From assembly GCA_040005635.1 (NCBI GenBank), contig JBDTYM010000003.1, positions 32,033 to 96,032 on the forward strand: a stretch of DNA of 64,000 nucleotides, given 5' to 3'. Source of the stretch: Dokdonella_A sp040005635 (GTDB lineage: Bacteria; Pseudomonadota; Gammaproteobacteria; Xanthomonadales; Rhodanobacteraceae). A model generated the notes under the pieces. The model had not been told where the DNA came from and did not search any database. It worked only from the letters and a program-made list of their open reading frames with translations. Shown piece by piece: positions 1-8,682 of this stretch. Every line of letters starts with the position of its first letter. The stretch's first letter is position 1. A program made the position numbers and the translations under genes.

Positions 1-37
1 CGCGCTGCCACGCTGGCCGTCGCAACGATCCTGCTGC

Positions 38-43
38 GACAAT
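38..43 (+). promoter_or_regulatory. possible -10 element of glnE, leaderless spacing
   Basis: The hexamer GACAAT matches TATAAT at 4 of 6 positions and lies exactly 6 nt before the glnE ATG. This would place transcription initiation on the start codon. No Shine-Dalgarno sequence is visible. The same arrangement recurs at hemW and the ELM1-like gene. Confidence 0.3.
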
Positions 44-49
44 CGCGGC

Positions 50-2911
50 ATGCTTCCACAAGCCGACTGGCCGCGTCCGACGGCCGCCTTCCTCAACGAG
101 CGCTTGTCGCGTCTCGAAGCGGCGTGCCGCGAAGCCGGCGTGCCATTCCACGACGACGCCGGTGTCGACGATCACTTGCAGCGCGTGCTGCTGGCCAGCG
201 ATTTCGCCTACGAGAGTTTCCTGCGCGATCCGCGCCTGCTCGGTCCCGAGTTCCTGCAGCTGATGAGCGATCCGCGTCATGCCGACGCACGTGCCGGCGC
301 GCTCGCGGACACGCACGACGACGAGCTGCGCGCCGAGCTGCGCCGTTTCCGCCGGCGCGAGGCTTTGCGTCTGATCTGGCGCGACGTCAACGGTGCCGAC
401 GCCATCGAGACCATCCTGGCCGGCGCTTCGGTGCTCGCCGAGGTCTGCATCGAGGCGGCCTTGCGTGGCGCCGAGCGCCAGGGCGCCGCGCGTCATGGTG
501 TCGTGCGCGACGCGAACGCGCAGCCACAGCGGCTCGTCGTGCTGGCGCTCGGCAAGCTCGGCGGCGGCGAGTTGAACTTCTCCTCGGATATCGACGTCGT
601 CTTCGCGTTCGCCGAACACGGTGACAGCGATGGAGCGCGCGCGCTCGACGCGACCGCGTATTACACGCGCATCGGCCAGGCCCTGGTATCGCTGCTCGCC
701 GACCATGATGTCGACGGCTACGTCTATCGTGTCGATTTGCGTCTGCGTCCATTCGGCAGCGCCGGCCGAGTCGCGCTGTCGTTCGCTGCGATGGAGCAGT
801 ATTTCCAGCGCGAGGGCCGCGACTGGGAACGCTACGCCTGGATCAAGGCGCGGCCGGTGGCCGGCGATCGCGGCGCCGGCGCGCGCCTGCTCGACACGCT
901 GCGCCCGTTCGTGTTCCGCCGCTATCTCGACTACACCGCGTTCGCCGGCCTGCGCGAGATGAAGGCGCTGATCGATGCCGAGGTCGTACGCAAGGATCTC
1001 GCCGATCATCTCAAACTCGGTCCCGGCGGCATCCGCGAGATCGAATTCATCGTGCAGCTGGTGCAGTTGATCCGTGGCGGGCGTGAGCCGACGCTGCGCG
1101 CGCGCGGCCTGCTGCCGGCCTTGTCGGCCTGCGAGCAACTCGGTTTCATTCCGGCATCGCGCGCGCAGAAATTGCGCGACGCCTATCGCTTCCTGCGCCA
1201 ACTCGAGAACCGCGTGCAGATGTTCGCCGATCAGCAGACGCACGAAATTCCGGCGGATGCGGCGACGCGTGAACGCCTTGCGCTCGCCCTGGCGCGGGCC
1301 GACTGGGACGCGTTGGCGTTCGAGTTGCACACACACCGAGCGGCGGTGTCAGAGGAGTTCGGCGCGCTGATGGCGGTCGAGGCGCGCAGCGACGCGCAAC
1401 AGGCGCAGGCGCACTGGCCAGAGTTCTGGCGTGCACTCGCATCCGGCGAGGACATCGATCCTGGCAAGCTCGCGGCGAGCGGCTTCACGCCGCCCGAAGA
1501 GGCGGTTGCCGGACTCGAAGCGCTGCTCGGCAGCACGGCATTGCGCAACATGTCGGCGCGCTCGCGCGAGCGTCTCGATCGCGTGATGCCGGCGCTGTTT
1601 GCCGCGGCCGTGACCCAGGCCGAACCGGTGCGCACGCTGACCCGCCTCCTGCAGCTGGTGCTCGCGGTCGCGCGGCGCTCGGTCTACCTGGCATTACTCG
1701 ATGAGCAGCCCGCCGCGTTGAAGCGCCTGAGCGCGGTGTTCGCGGCGAGCGCATTCCTGGCCGAGCGCGTGATCGCGCACCCGTTGCTGCTCGACGACCT
1801 GTTCGACGATCGCGTCGACAGCAAAGCGCCGCAGCGGCGCGATCTCGAAGACGAACTCGCGCGTCGGCTCGCCACGCTCGATGGCAGCGACGCCGAGGCC
1901 GAGATCGAGCTGATCCAGGAGGAACGCCAGTCCGCGCTGTTCCGCATCGGTCTCGCCTTCCTCGGCGGCGGCCTCGATGCCGTGGCAGCGGCGCGTGCGC
2001 TCGGCGAGGTGGCCGAGGTTGCGCTTGCTGCGGTGCTGCGCATTGCCGAGCGCGATCTCGCCGCCACGCATGGCCGTCTCGGCGGCCGCATCGGCGAGGG
2101 CAGCGGACTTGCCGTGATCGCGTACGGCAGCTTTGGCGGCGCCGAGCTCGGTTTCGGTTCCGATCTGGATCTGGTTTTTCTGTACGACGGCGAGCTGGCG
2201 CAGGCCGAATCCAATGGCGCCAAGTCGCTCGATGGTGCGCGTTACTTCGCGCGCCTCGCGCAGCGCGTCGTGCACCTGCTCGGCGTGCTGACCCGCGCGG
2301 GCCGCCTATACGAGGTCGACGTGCGCCTGCGCCCGGACGGCAGCAAGGGGATGCTCGTGCTCGGCTTCAGCGCCTACGAGGGCTATCAGCGCGAGCGCGC
2401 GTGGACCTGGGAATTGCAGGCGCTGGTGCGCGCACGCGCCGTCGCCGGCGACGCGGCATTGGCGCGCCGCTTCACGCAGTTGCGCGCCGATCTGCTGGCG
2501 ATGCCGCGCGATGCGGCCATGCTGCGCGCGGATGTCGTCTCGATGCGCCGGCGCTGGCGCGTAGAGCGCGATCGCTCCGATGCCCAGCGTTTCGATCTGA
2601 AGCAGGGCGGCGGCGGTCTGGTCGACATCGAGTTCCTGCTGCAGGCGCTGGTGTTGCTGCACGCGGGCACGCATCGCGCGCTGCTGGCGAGCGGTAATTC
2701 GGCCGCTTTGATCGACCTGCTCGAACGCGAACGCCTGCTCGATGCCGCTGCCGCGCGCGCGCTGGCCGCCGCACACGCCGACCTGCTGGCGCGCGCGATT
2801 CGCTGCACGCTTGACGGTCGTCCGCGCGTGGTCGCACGCGGCGACGAGGTTGCACAGTCTTCGCAGATCGTGCGCGACGTCGCGCTGCGCTGTGGCTTCG
2901 ACTGGAGTTGA
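50..2911 (+). CDS. glnE: bifunctional glutamine synthetase adenylyltransferase/deadenylyltransferase
   Basis: Cytoplasmic enzyme that adds AMP to, and removes it from, a tyrosine of glutamine synthetase, tuning nitrogen assimilation in response to PII protein. Both nucleotidyltransferase halves are visible. The N-terminal deadenylylating domain carries GKLGGGELNFSSDIDVVF at residues 168-185. The C-terminal adenylylating domain carries GSFGGAELGFGSDLDLVF at 693-710. Both keep the paired metal-binding aspartates. At 953 aa it has the usual family length (about 940-990) and is intact. The ATG at 50 is the first in-frame start, with only 49 upstream bases in the window, no Shine-Dalgarno and a -10-like hexamer 6 nt away. 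The next gene begins 93 nt downstream on the same strand. Confidence 0.97.
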   Translation: MLPQADWPRPTAAFLNERLSRLEAACREAGVPFHDDAGVDDHLQRVLLASDFAYESFLRDPRLLGPEFLQLMSDPRHADARAGALADTHDDELRAELRRFRRREALRLIWRDVNGADAIETILAGASVLAEVCIEAALRGAERQGAARHGVVRDANAQPQRLVVLALGKLGGGELNFSSDIDVVFAFAEHGDSDGARALDATAYYTRIGQALVSLLADHDVDGYVYRVDLRLRPFGSAGRVALSFAAMEQYFQREGRDWERYAWIKARPVAGDRGAGARLLDTLRPFVFRRYLDYTAFAGLREMKALIDAEVVRKDLADHLKLGPGGIREIEFIVQLVQLIRGGREPTLRARGLLPALSACEQLGFIPASRAQKLRDAYRFLRQLENRVQMFADQQTHEIPADAATRERLALALARADWDALAFELHTHRAAVSEEFGALMAVEARSDAQQAQAHWPEFWRALASGEDIDPGKLAASGFTPPEEAVAGLEALLGSTALRNMSARSRERLDRVMPALFAAAVTQAEPVRTLTRLLQLVLAVARRSVYLALLDEQPAALKRLSAVFAASAFLAERVIAHPLLLDDLFDDRVDSKAPQRRDLEDELARRLATLDGSDAEAEIELIQEERQSALFRIGLAFLGGGLDAVAAARALGEVAEVALAAVLRIAERDLAATHGRLGGRIGEGSGLAVIAYGSFGGAELGFGSDLDLVFLYDGELAQAESNGAKSLDGARYFARLAQRVVHLLGVLTRAGRLYEVDVRLRPDGSKGMLVLGFSAYEGYQRERAWTWELQALVRARAVAGDAALARRFTQLRADLLAMPRDAAMLRADVVSMRRRWRVERDRSDAQRFDLKQGGGGLVDIEFLLQALVLLHAGTHRALLASGNSAALIDLLERERLLDAAAARALAAAHADLLARAIRCTLDGRPRVVARGDEVAQSSQIVRDVALRCGFDWS

Positions 2912-3004
2912 GCAGCAGCGCTGGCGAACGGGCGGGTCGTTCGGCATCGCCCGAAGTGCGGTAGCACACTCATCAACGGCTGGCAGCGACCATCGGAGCA
3001 ATGC

Positions 3005-4891
3005 ATGGACGAGCACGGCGGACACGATTTGCCCGAATGCGATGTCATCCTGAAAGGCGGCATCAGCAGCGGCGTCGTCTATCCGCGCGCGTTGGCGAGG
3101 CTGGCCACGCACTATCGGCTACGCAGCCTCGGCGGCGCTTCGGCCGGCGCCATCGCGGCAGCCGCCGCCGCCGCGGCCGAATACGGCCGTGCGCAGGGCG
3201 GCTTCGCACGCCTCGCCGAGCTGCCCGATGCGCTCGCCGCAACCGCAAGCGGACGTGATGACGGCGACACGCGCCTGTTTCGCCTGTTTCGCCCGCAAGC
3301 ATCGACGCGACGTCTGTACGCGCTGCTGGTCGCCGGTCTGATGCCGGAGCGACCGCGCTGGGGGCTCGCCGCACTGCGTTGGCTGCTCGCCGCCGTGCGG
3401 CATTTTCCGCTCGCTGCCACCTTCTCGCTGGCACTCGCCGGCGTGATGCTGTGGGCGCTGTTGGCGCGCGTGGATCTTGCGGGTGGCGGCATCGCCGCCG
3501 GCTGCGCGATAGCCGCTGCTGCATGTGTCGGCGCGTTGATCTTCCTGCTGACGCTGACCACGGCGATCCTCGTGCATGCGTTACGGCGTGTGCCTGCCAA
3601 CGGCTATGGCTTGTGCTCCGGCCTCGGTGACGCGCAGACATTGACGCCCTGGCTGCACGCGACGCTGCAGTCGCTGGCCGCGCTCGATGCGGATCGGCCG
3701 CTGCGCTTCGGCGATCTGTGGCGCGGTCGCGTGCCCGCGGCGGACTATGTCGCCGATGCGGCTCGTCACGATCCGCGGCTGCGCTACATCGACCTGCGTC
3801 TGATGACGACCGCCTTGAGCCAGGGTCGGCCTTACAGCTTTCCACTCGACACCGAGGCATTCTGCTTCGACGCCGACGAAATGCGCGCATTGTTTCCGGC
3901 CATCGTCGTCGATGCGTTGATTGCCGATTCGCCGGAGCGCTTCGATGCCGGTCCGCTGGTCGGGCGCTATCGCCTGCCGGCGATGGTCGACCTGCCGATC
4001 ATCGTGCCGTTGCGCATGAGCCTGGCGTTTCCGCTGTTGCTCGCGGCGGTTCCGCTGTGGCGGCTGCGCGCCGATCCCGATCCGCAGGCTCCTGGCCACT
4101 GGGTGCACGTCGCCGAGAAGGTCTGGTTCTCCGACGGCGGCATCTGCAGTAACTTTCCAATTCATTATTTCGACGCGCTGGTGCCGTCGCGTCCGAGCTT
4201 CGGCATCAATCTCGTCGATGCGCGCTTCGTCGCGGAAGATGCAAGCGATCCGGCCGGCTTCATCTGGATGCCGGACCACAACGGCAGCGGCATGAGCAGT
4301 CAGGTCGTCGACATCGAGCCGCGCGGCCCGAGCGTGTCCGGCTTCCTGCGCGCGATCGTTACGACGATGCAGGGTTGGTCGGACAGCACGCAGCTGGCGA
4401 TCCCGGGCTATCGCGATCGCGTCGTCGCGGTACGCCTGCGCGCGGAAGAAGGCGGGCTCAACCTGCGCATGGCACCCGCCTTGATCGGCCGCCTCGCCGC
4501 GCGCGGCGAGGCGGCCGCGCAGTTGTTGCTCGGCCATTACGCGCACCGCGATCCGCCGCATGGCAGCGCGACCGGATGGCGCAATCATCGCTGGCTGCGC
4601 TATCGCGTCGCCATGCGTGTGCTCGGCGAGGCGCTCGAGGATCTGCGTGACGGCGAAGCGGCGACCTGCGCCGGCGATGCCGCGCTGGTGCCGATGCATG
4701 CCGATCCGCCAAGCTACGATTTCCGTTCCGAGCAACAGCGCGCTGCCGCGCTCGCCGCCTATCGCGAGCTGCTCGCACTGGCCGGCAGATTTGCCCAGGT
4801 GCGCGAGGAACTCAGCTACGCGATCTTCGACCACGATCCGCACGACGGCCCGCGGCCACGTCCCGAACTGCGCGTGCGGCCGCCGTTGTGA
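3005..4891 (+). CDS. patatin-like phospholipase family protein with internal membrane segments
   Basis: Predicted serine lipid acyl hydrolase of the patatin family. The oxyanion-hole glycines lie in KGGISSGVVYP (residues 17-27), the nucleophile is Ser46 in GGASAG, and the partner Asp377 lies in WFSDGGICSNFP, giving the Ser-Asp dyad of patatins. Between them, at about residues 128-190, are two strongly hydrophobic stretches that look like transmembrane helices, so the enzyme is probably membrane anchored and larger (628 aa) than a minimal patatin. The start at 3005 has a GGAG 6 nt upstream; an overlapping ATG at 3001 is out of frame. The gene is convergent with the ELM1-like gene downstream, with no clear terminator between them. 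The substrate cannot be read from sequence. Confidence 0.85.
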   Translation: MDEHGGHDLPECDVILKGGISSGVVYPRALARLATHYRLRSLGGASAGAIAAAAAAAAEYGRAQGGFARLAELPDALAATASGRDDGDTRLFRLFRPQASTRRLYALLVAGLMPERPRWGLAALRWLLAAVRHFPLAATFSLALAGVMLWALLARVDLAGGGIAAGCAIAAAACVGALIFLLTLTTAILVHALRRVPANGYGLCSGLGDAQTLTPWLHATLQSLAALDADRPLRFGDLWRGRVPAADYVADAARHDPRLRYIDLRLMTTALSQGRPYSFPLDTEAFCFDADEMRALFPAIVVDALIADSPERFDAGPLVGRYRLPAMVDLPIIVPLRMSLAFPLLLAAVPLWRLRADPDPQAPGHWVHVAEKVWFSDGGICSNFPIHYFDALVPSRPSFGINLVDARFVAEDASDPAGFIWMPDHNGSGMSSQVVDIEPRGPSVSGFLRAIVTTMQGWSDSTQLAIPGYRDRVVAVRLRAEEGGLNLRMAPALIGRLAARGEAAAQLLLGHYAHRDPPHGSATGWRNHRWLRYRVAMRVLGEALEDLRDGEAATCAGDAALVPMHADPPSYDFRSEQQRAAALAAYRELLALAGRFAQVREELSYAIFDHDPHDGPRPRPELRVRPPL

Positions 4892-5002
4892 GGGTCGACC
4901 TCGCCCGCGTCGAACATTCGGATTCTGCTCGGTCTCGGTCAGATCGGACTGGCGAGGTGTGACGGGCGTCGCGGCGTCTGAGGTCATCGCAAGCGCAGCG
5001 CG

Positions 5003-5992
5003 TCAGGCACCGCGTGCGGTTTCCCAGCGCCGTCGCACGAGTTCGGCAATCGCCGCGGTTTCGGCCAGCGCGGGCGGCTGCGCGGTGTCCCGCAGCGGAT
5101 CGTCGAGCAGACGCAGATGTCCGCTGGCGCGCAACTCGGCATGGAACGCGGCGAGCTTGCCGCTGATCGCGCGCGGCGCAAAGGTGTAGACGGGCTTGCC
5201 GGTCGCGCAGGCTTCGCTCAGCATGTTGACCGAATCCGGCGTGACGACGAGGCGATCGGCCCAGGCGAGGAAGCCCGCGTACGGGTTTGCGCCATCGCTC
5301 GCGGCGCTCCAGAAACGACCAGGCAGGGGTGCGAACGCAGCACGCAGTCGCGCGGCGATCGCAGCTGGCGTGCGTCGCGACAGGCTGACCAGAAAGCTTC
5401 CGCCTTCGCTCGCGTGATGGGCGTACAGGCGTTCGAGCAGCGCATCGAAATACACGGCATCGAGACGCTGCGCACGGTTCGAGCCGCCGATCAGCACGGC
5501 GGTGCGCGGGGTCGGCAGCGTCGCGATGTCCGCGAAATGCGCGCGCCCTGCGGCCAGCCATGCGTGATCGACCGGATTCAACGCACCGATGCTGCTGATT
5601 ACGTGACGGCCGCGCACAACGTCATGCTGGGGCGCGATGACGAGGTCGAACGCGTCGCTGTCGATACGCGGATCGAGGATTTGCACGGTGAAACAGCGGC
5701 CGCCACTCCATTCGCGCAGCATGCGCGTCACCAAGGCGGCACGACGGCCGCAGCCGATCGCGATGGCCGGCCATGGCGGCGTAAGTCGCGCATTCGATTC
5801 GTCACGAATGGCGGCGCCGGCGCCGATACGCAAGTGCGGCGCGAGCGCCGCCCAAGGCTCACGCAGCCGCACGCTCAGCACGCGTGGCGTGAGCTCGAGT
5901 GCGCGTGCCAGCGCGAGCACTTGGCGTTCGTTGCCGGCGGCGCCGTCGCTGATCGCCCAGCACAACGGGCTGCCGGAAGGCATCGGAGTCAT
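5003..5992 (-). CDS. ELM1/mitochondrial fission-type protein (GT-B-like, DUF1022)
   Basis: 329-aa protein of the ELM1 family, bacterial relatives of the plant mitochondrial fission protein, which resemble GT-B glycosyltransferases. Visible signatures are the N-terminal WAISDGAAGNERQ (the usual 'W.l.DGk.GhenQ' region), LIGGSNRA in the middle, and VTPDSVNMLSEACATGKPVY near the C terminus, the family's donor-binding-like block. No signal peptide or membrane segment is seen, so it is probably cytoplasmic or peripheral. Bacterial homologues often sit among lipopolysaccharide genes, which agrees with waaA and lpxL-type genes a few kb away. The enzymatic activity is not established. The start at 5992 has no Shine-Dalgarno but a TACCCT hexamer exactly 6 nt upstream; ATG at 5983 is an alternative. 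Confidence 0.85.
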   Translation of the reverse strand: MTPMPSGSPLCWAISDGAAGNERQVLALARALELTPRVLSVRLREPWAALAPHLRIGAGAAIRDESNARLTPPWPAIAIGCGRRAALVTRMLREWSGGRCFTVQILDPRIDSDAFDLVIAPQHDVVRGRHVISSIGALNPVDHAWLAAGRAHFADIATLPTPRTAVLIGGSNRAQRLDAVYFDALLERLYAHHASEGGSFLVSLSRRTPAAIAARLRAAFAPLPGRFWSAASDGANPYAGFLAWADRLVVTPDSVNMLSEACATGKPVYTFAPRAISGKLAAFHAELRASGHLRLLDDPLRDTAQPPALAETAAIAELVRRRWETARGA

Positions 5993-6052
5993 CGGCGCAG
6001 GGTAGCGGACCTGTCACGGTGGAGCGACTGTATCGATGAGATTGTTCACTCA

Positions 6053-6071
6053 GCGGAAACGATGTTTCCGC
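6053..6071. promoter_or_regulatory. 19-bp perfect palindrome in the ELM1/yceI divergent region
   Basis: GCGGAAAC-GAT-GTTTCCGC is a perfect inverted repeat with 8-bp arms and a 3-bp centre. A further half-site, CGGAAAC, follows about 20 bp downstream (about 6086-6092). It sits between the divergent ELM1-like gene and yceI. The size and symmetry suit a dimeric repressor or activator site. The regulator is unknown. Confidence 0.5.
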
Positions 6072-6269
6072 CCAGTGCCACTTGTCGGAAACGGGGTGCG
6101 GCCGCAATCTAGTGGGCGTTCACCCATGCTGCACGCCGTGCGTGCTTCGTGTTCGATGAAGCCTGTCGTATCGTCCGCCGTTGCATTCGGCGTAACGCGT
6201 TTCATCCAAGCTCGGTCGTTCGAAACCCTTTCCATTCTGCCAGTCCGTTCTGACACCAGGAGTTCACCC

Positions 6270-6887
6270 ATGATCCGTCGTTTCGCTCTCGCCACCGCCA
6301 TCGCGCTGGCTTCCGCACCTGCTTTTGCCGCGACCTATGCGCTCGACCCCGGCCATACGCAGGTCGTCGTCCAGTGGAATCATTTCGGTTATTCGAATCC
6401 GACCGCGCAGTTCGGCAAGGTCGAGGGCACGCTCGAATTCGACCAGGCCGATCCGACCAAGTCCTCGGTCACCGCGAAGATCGCGCTGTCCAGCATCAAC
6501 AGCAATGTACCCAAGCTCGACCAGCACCTGCAGACCGACGAGTTCTTCGACGCCGCGAAATTCCCGACCGCGACATTCAAGAGCACCAAGGTCGAGAAAG
6601 GCGGCGCACCGGATCAGCTCAAGGTCACCGGCGACCTGACCCTGCACGGGGTGACGAAGCCGGTGACGCTCGACGTCACCGTGAACAAGGTGGGCGACCA
6701 TCCGATGCGCAAGATTGCTGCAGCCGGCTTCGATGCGAGCACGACGATCAAGCGCTCGGACTTCGGCATCGCCAAGTACGTGCCGGCGATCAGCGACGAC
6801 ATCAAGATCCGCATCACCAGCGAGACGATCGACGCCAAGGCTGCCGCTGCGGAAGCCGCCAAGGCGGCGGCCGAGAAGAAGAACTGA
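6270..6887 (+). CDS. YceI family periplasmic protein
   Basis: 205-aa secreted lipocalin-like protein of the YceI family, which binds isoprenoid-like lipids in a beta barrel; the physiological role is usually unclear and often stress- or acid-related. An N-terminal signal peptide ends near ASAPAFA-A at residue 20. The mature part starts with YALDPGHTQVVVQWNHFG, the canonical YceI opening, and contains the LTLHGVTKPVTLDV strand pair and RSDFGI. The C-terminal tail is Ala/Lys-rich. The ATG at 6270 is chosen because an AGGAG lies 6 nt upstream and the signal peptide begins there. A terminator follows the gene. A 19-bp palindrome about 200 bp upstream may regulate it. Confidence 0.93.
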   Translation: MIRRFALATAIALASAPAFAATYALDPGHTQVVVQWNHFGYSNPTAQFGKVEGTLEFDQADPTKSSVTAKIALSSINSNVPKLDQHLQTDEFFDAAKFPTATFKSTKVEKGGAPDQLKVTGDLTLHGVTKPVTLDVTVNKVGDHPMRKIAAAGFDASTTIKRSDFGIAKYVPAISDDIKIRITSETIDAKAAAAEAAKAAAEKKN

Positions 6888-6930
6888 TCGAGTCCGTTAC
6901 CGCGCGTCGTACGCGACGCGTCGCGACCTC

Positions 6931-6976
6931 GAAGCCACCTCCCCGTGCTGCGGGCAGGTGGCTTTCTACATTTTCG
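6931..6976 (+). terminator. hairpin terminator between yceI and the Yip1-like gene
   Basis: Stem GCCACCT / AGGTGGC with an inner CCCG / CGGG extension around a TGCTG loop, followed by a T-rich stretch (CTTTCTACATTTT). It lies between two convergent genes, so it may serve both strands, but the T-rich tail favours yceI transcription. Confidence 0.65.
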
Positions 6977-7013
6977 TCAGGGAAAAAACCGGCACGACGA
7001 GTGGCATGAGCGC

Positions 7014-8276
7014 TCAGCCGTTCTTCACACCCTGATTCTTCAGCGCCTCGAGACCGGCGAGATTCACGCTGGCGACCGCGGCCTTGAGGTCGTTGATGCT
7101 GTCGGCATTGCCGGACACCTTCACGGAGAAACGTTCGCCGAGAACGATGCCGAATTCGCCGCGCTTGTCCTGGCTGTCCCACTCTTCGTGAACGAGGCGA
7201 CCGTCCTGTTTGTAGGTCTTCTCGTAACTGTGGTCGGTCTCCTTGTTGCTGTCGACCGCGGCCCAGCCGGCCAGCGCCATCAGGCCCTTGGCCGTGCCCA
7301 TATCCGTCACTTCCAGACGCAGATTGCGATTCGCGCCATCCGAATACGTCGCATGCGCCTCGGAAACCTGCATGCCAAGTGCGCCATTGCGCTCGGCGCT
7401 GAAGTCCGTGCGCTTGAGGCCGCCCAGTGTTTCCGGCACGAACGGCTTCAGCATCTCCGGCGCCAGCGCTTCGACCTGGCTGCCGCCGCCGAGCGCCGCG
7501 CCCATGACCGCACCGAGCGCCTTGCCTTGCGCATCGGCGTCGCCACTCTTCTGCGCCGTCTCCATCTGCTTGCCGGCCGCTTCCATCTTCTTGCTCCAGG
7601 CATCGAGCTTGCCGAGCGAGCTGTCCTTGTCGATCGTCACGTCGCTGCCGGTGCTGCTCAGGCCCGATCCGTTCAATCCGCCGCCCATCAGCGCGCCCGT
7701 GCCGACGATACCGCCAATGATCAGCGCGAGAATCCAGCCCAGCACCACTGCGATGATGATGCTGACCGCAGTGTATCCGCCGGCTTTTTCTGGGGGCGAC
7801 TGCATCGTCGGGGTCAAGCCGAGATAGAGCAGGTAGATGCTGTAGATGCCGCCAGCAATCGCGATCAGCCAGCCGAGGCCCGGGACGATCTGCCCAATGC
7901 TGGCAATCCAGCTGGCGGTATAGGCATAGCCGACCGCCTTGAGCGCCTGGATCGGGTTCTTCTGGCCGCCGAAGCTCGGTGCGAGCGCATCGACGATCAG
8001 CGCCATCACGTAAACCAGCGCCAGCGAAAGCACGTAACCGATCACCGCAGCGGTAATCCCGGCACCGATGGGTGTGCGGTAGTGGATGCCGAACATGCCG
8101 TAGCCGATCAGGCTGCCCTTGATGAAGCCGGCCACGACCGGAATTGCCGCCAGGATCGCGATGTAGTTCTTGTACAGATCCGGCACCGTCGCCGGTTCAG
8201 CCGCAATGACCGGCCATTCGGTCTTCGGCGTCAGCAGAATCGCCTTGACGCGTGCCATCAACTTGTTGAAATCCAC
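7014..8276 (-). CDS. Yip1 family membrane protein with extra C-terminal domain
   Basis: 420-aa protein. The N-terminal half (about residues 1-205) is a Yip1-type membrane domain. It starts with DFNKLMARVKAILLTP and KTEWPVIAAE and continues through five or so hydrophobic segments. After residue 205 comes a Gly/Ser linker and a soluble domain of about 200 aa. That domain includes PFVPETLGGLKR and MGTAKGLMALAGW, which I cannot assign to a named family. The GTG at 8276 is chosen over the ATG at 8306 because AAGGGGAG lies 6 nt before it and family members begin with (M/V)DFNKL. The gene is convergent with yceI and divergent from the zinc-finger gene. Its function is unknown; bacterial Yip1 proteins are presumed inner-membrane proteins. 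Confidence 0.85.
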   Translation of the reverse strand: MDFNKLMARVKAILLTPKTEWPVIAAEPATVPDLYKNYIAILAAIPVVAGFIKGSLIGYGMFGIHYRTPIGAGITAAVIGYVLSLALVYVMALIVDALAPSFGGQKNPIQALKAVGYAYTASWIASIGQIVPGLGWLIAIAGGIYSIYLLYLGLTPTMQSPPEKAGGYTAVSIIIAVVLGWILALIIGGIVGTGALMGGGLNGSGLSSTGSDVTIDKDSSLGKLDAWSKKMEAAGKQMETAQKSGDADAQGKALGAVMGAALGGGSQVEALAPEMLKPFVPETLGGLKRTDFSAERNGALGMQVSEAHATYSDGANRNLRLEVTDMGTAKGLMALAGWAAVDSNKETDHSYEKTYKQDGRLVHEEWDSQDKRGEFGIVLGERFSVKVSGNADSINDLKAAVASVNLAGLEALKNQGVKNG

Positions 8277-8465
8277 GTGCTTCTCCCCTTGGCCATGGTT
8301 GGACATCCCGCCGGCGGCATTCTAGGCCAGAAGCGGCAGGGGTGCGCCGCGGCAGCAGTCATGGTCGCCGTGCGAACGCGATCACGGTAAAACTGCGAAG
8401 TAGTTGGCACGCGTCGTGCTGATAAACTCGAATGCCCACTGCACGCCCTGTCGATGGAGCCCAGC

Positions 8466-8675
8466 ATGTCGCGTCCAAACCCCGCGGCCGAAGTCCGCAT
8501 TTTGGCCAACGCCGAGAACCGCTATCAGGTCAGCCGCTCCGACCTGCCGCTGAGCTGCCCGATGCCGGCCATGTCGCTGTGGAATTCGCATCCGAAGGTC
8601 TATCTGCCGATCGCCGAGCAGGGCGGTCACGCGAAATGTCCGTATTGCGGCGCCGAATACCGCTTGATCGATTGA
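8466..8675 (+). CDS. zinc-finger domain-containing protein (zf-CHCC type)
   Basis: Small protein of 69 aa with the zf-CHCC layout: a Cys in LSCPMP, a His in NSHPKVYLPI, and a C-terminal KCPYCGAEY pair, followed by a short acidic end. The domain is related to the NDUFS6-type zinc fold of complex I and is found as a stand-alone protein in many Proteobacteria; its role here is not known. ATG 8466 is preferred to the in-frame ATG at 8454 because GGAG stands 6 nt before it. It is the first gene of an apparent operon, 7 nt from the following glycosyltransferase. Confidence 0.88.
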   Translation: MSRPNPAAEVRILANAENRYQVSRSDLPLSCPMPAMSLWNSHPKVYLPIAEQGGHAKCPYCGAEYRLID

Positions 8676-8682
8676 GAGCACG

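Noticed and set aside
6945..8390. 481-aa plus-strand open frame opposite the Yip1-like gene
   Set aside because: It begins inside the yceI terminator region, is His/Arg-rich without motifs, and the minus-strand gene has membrane helices and a strong ribosome site.
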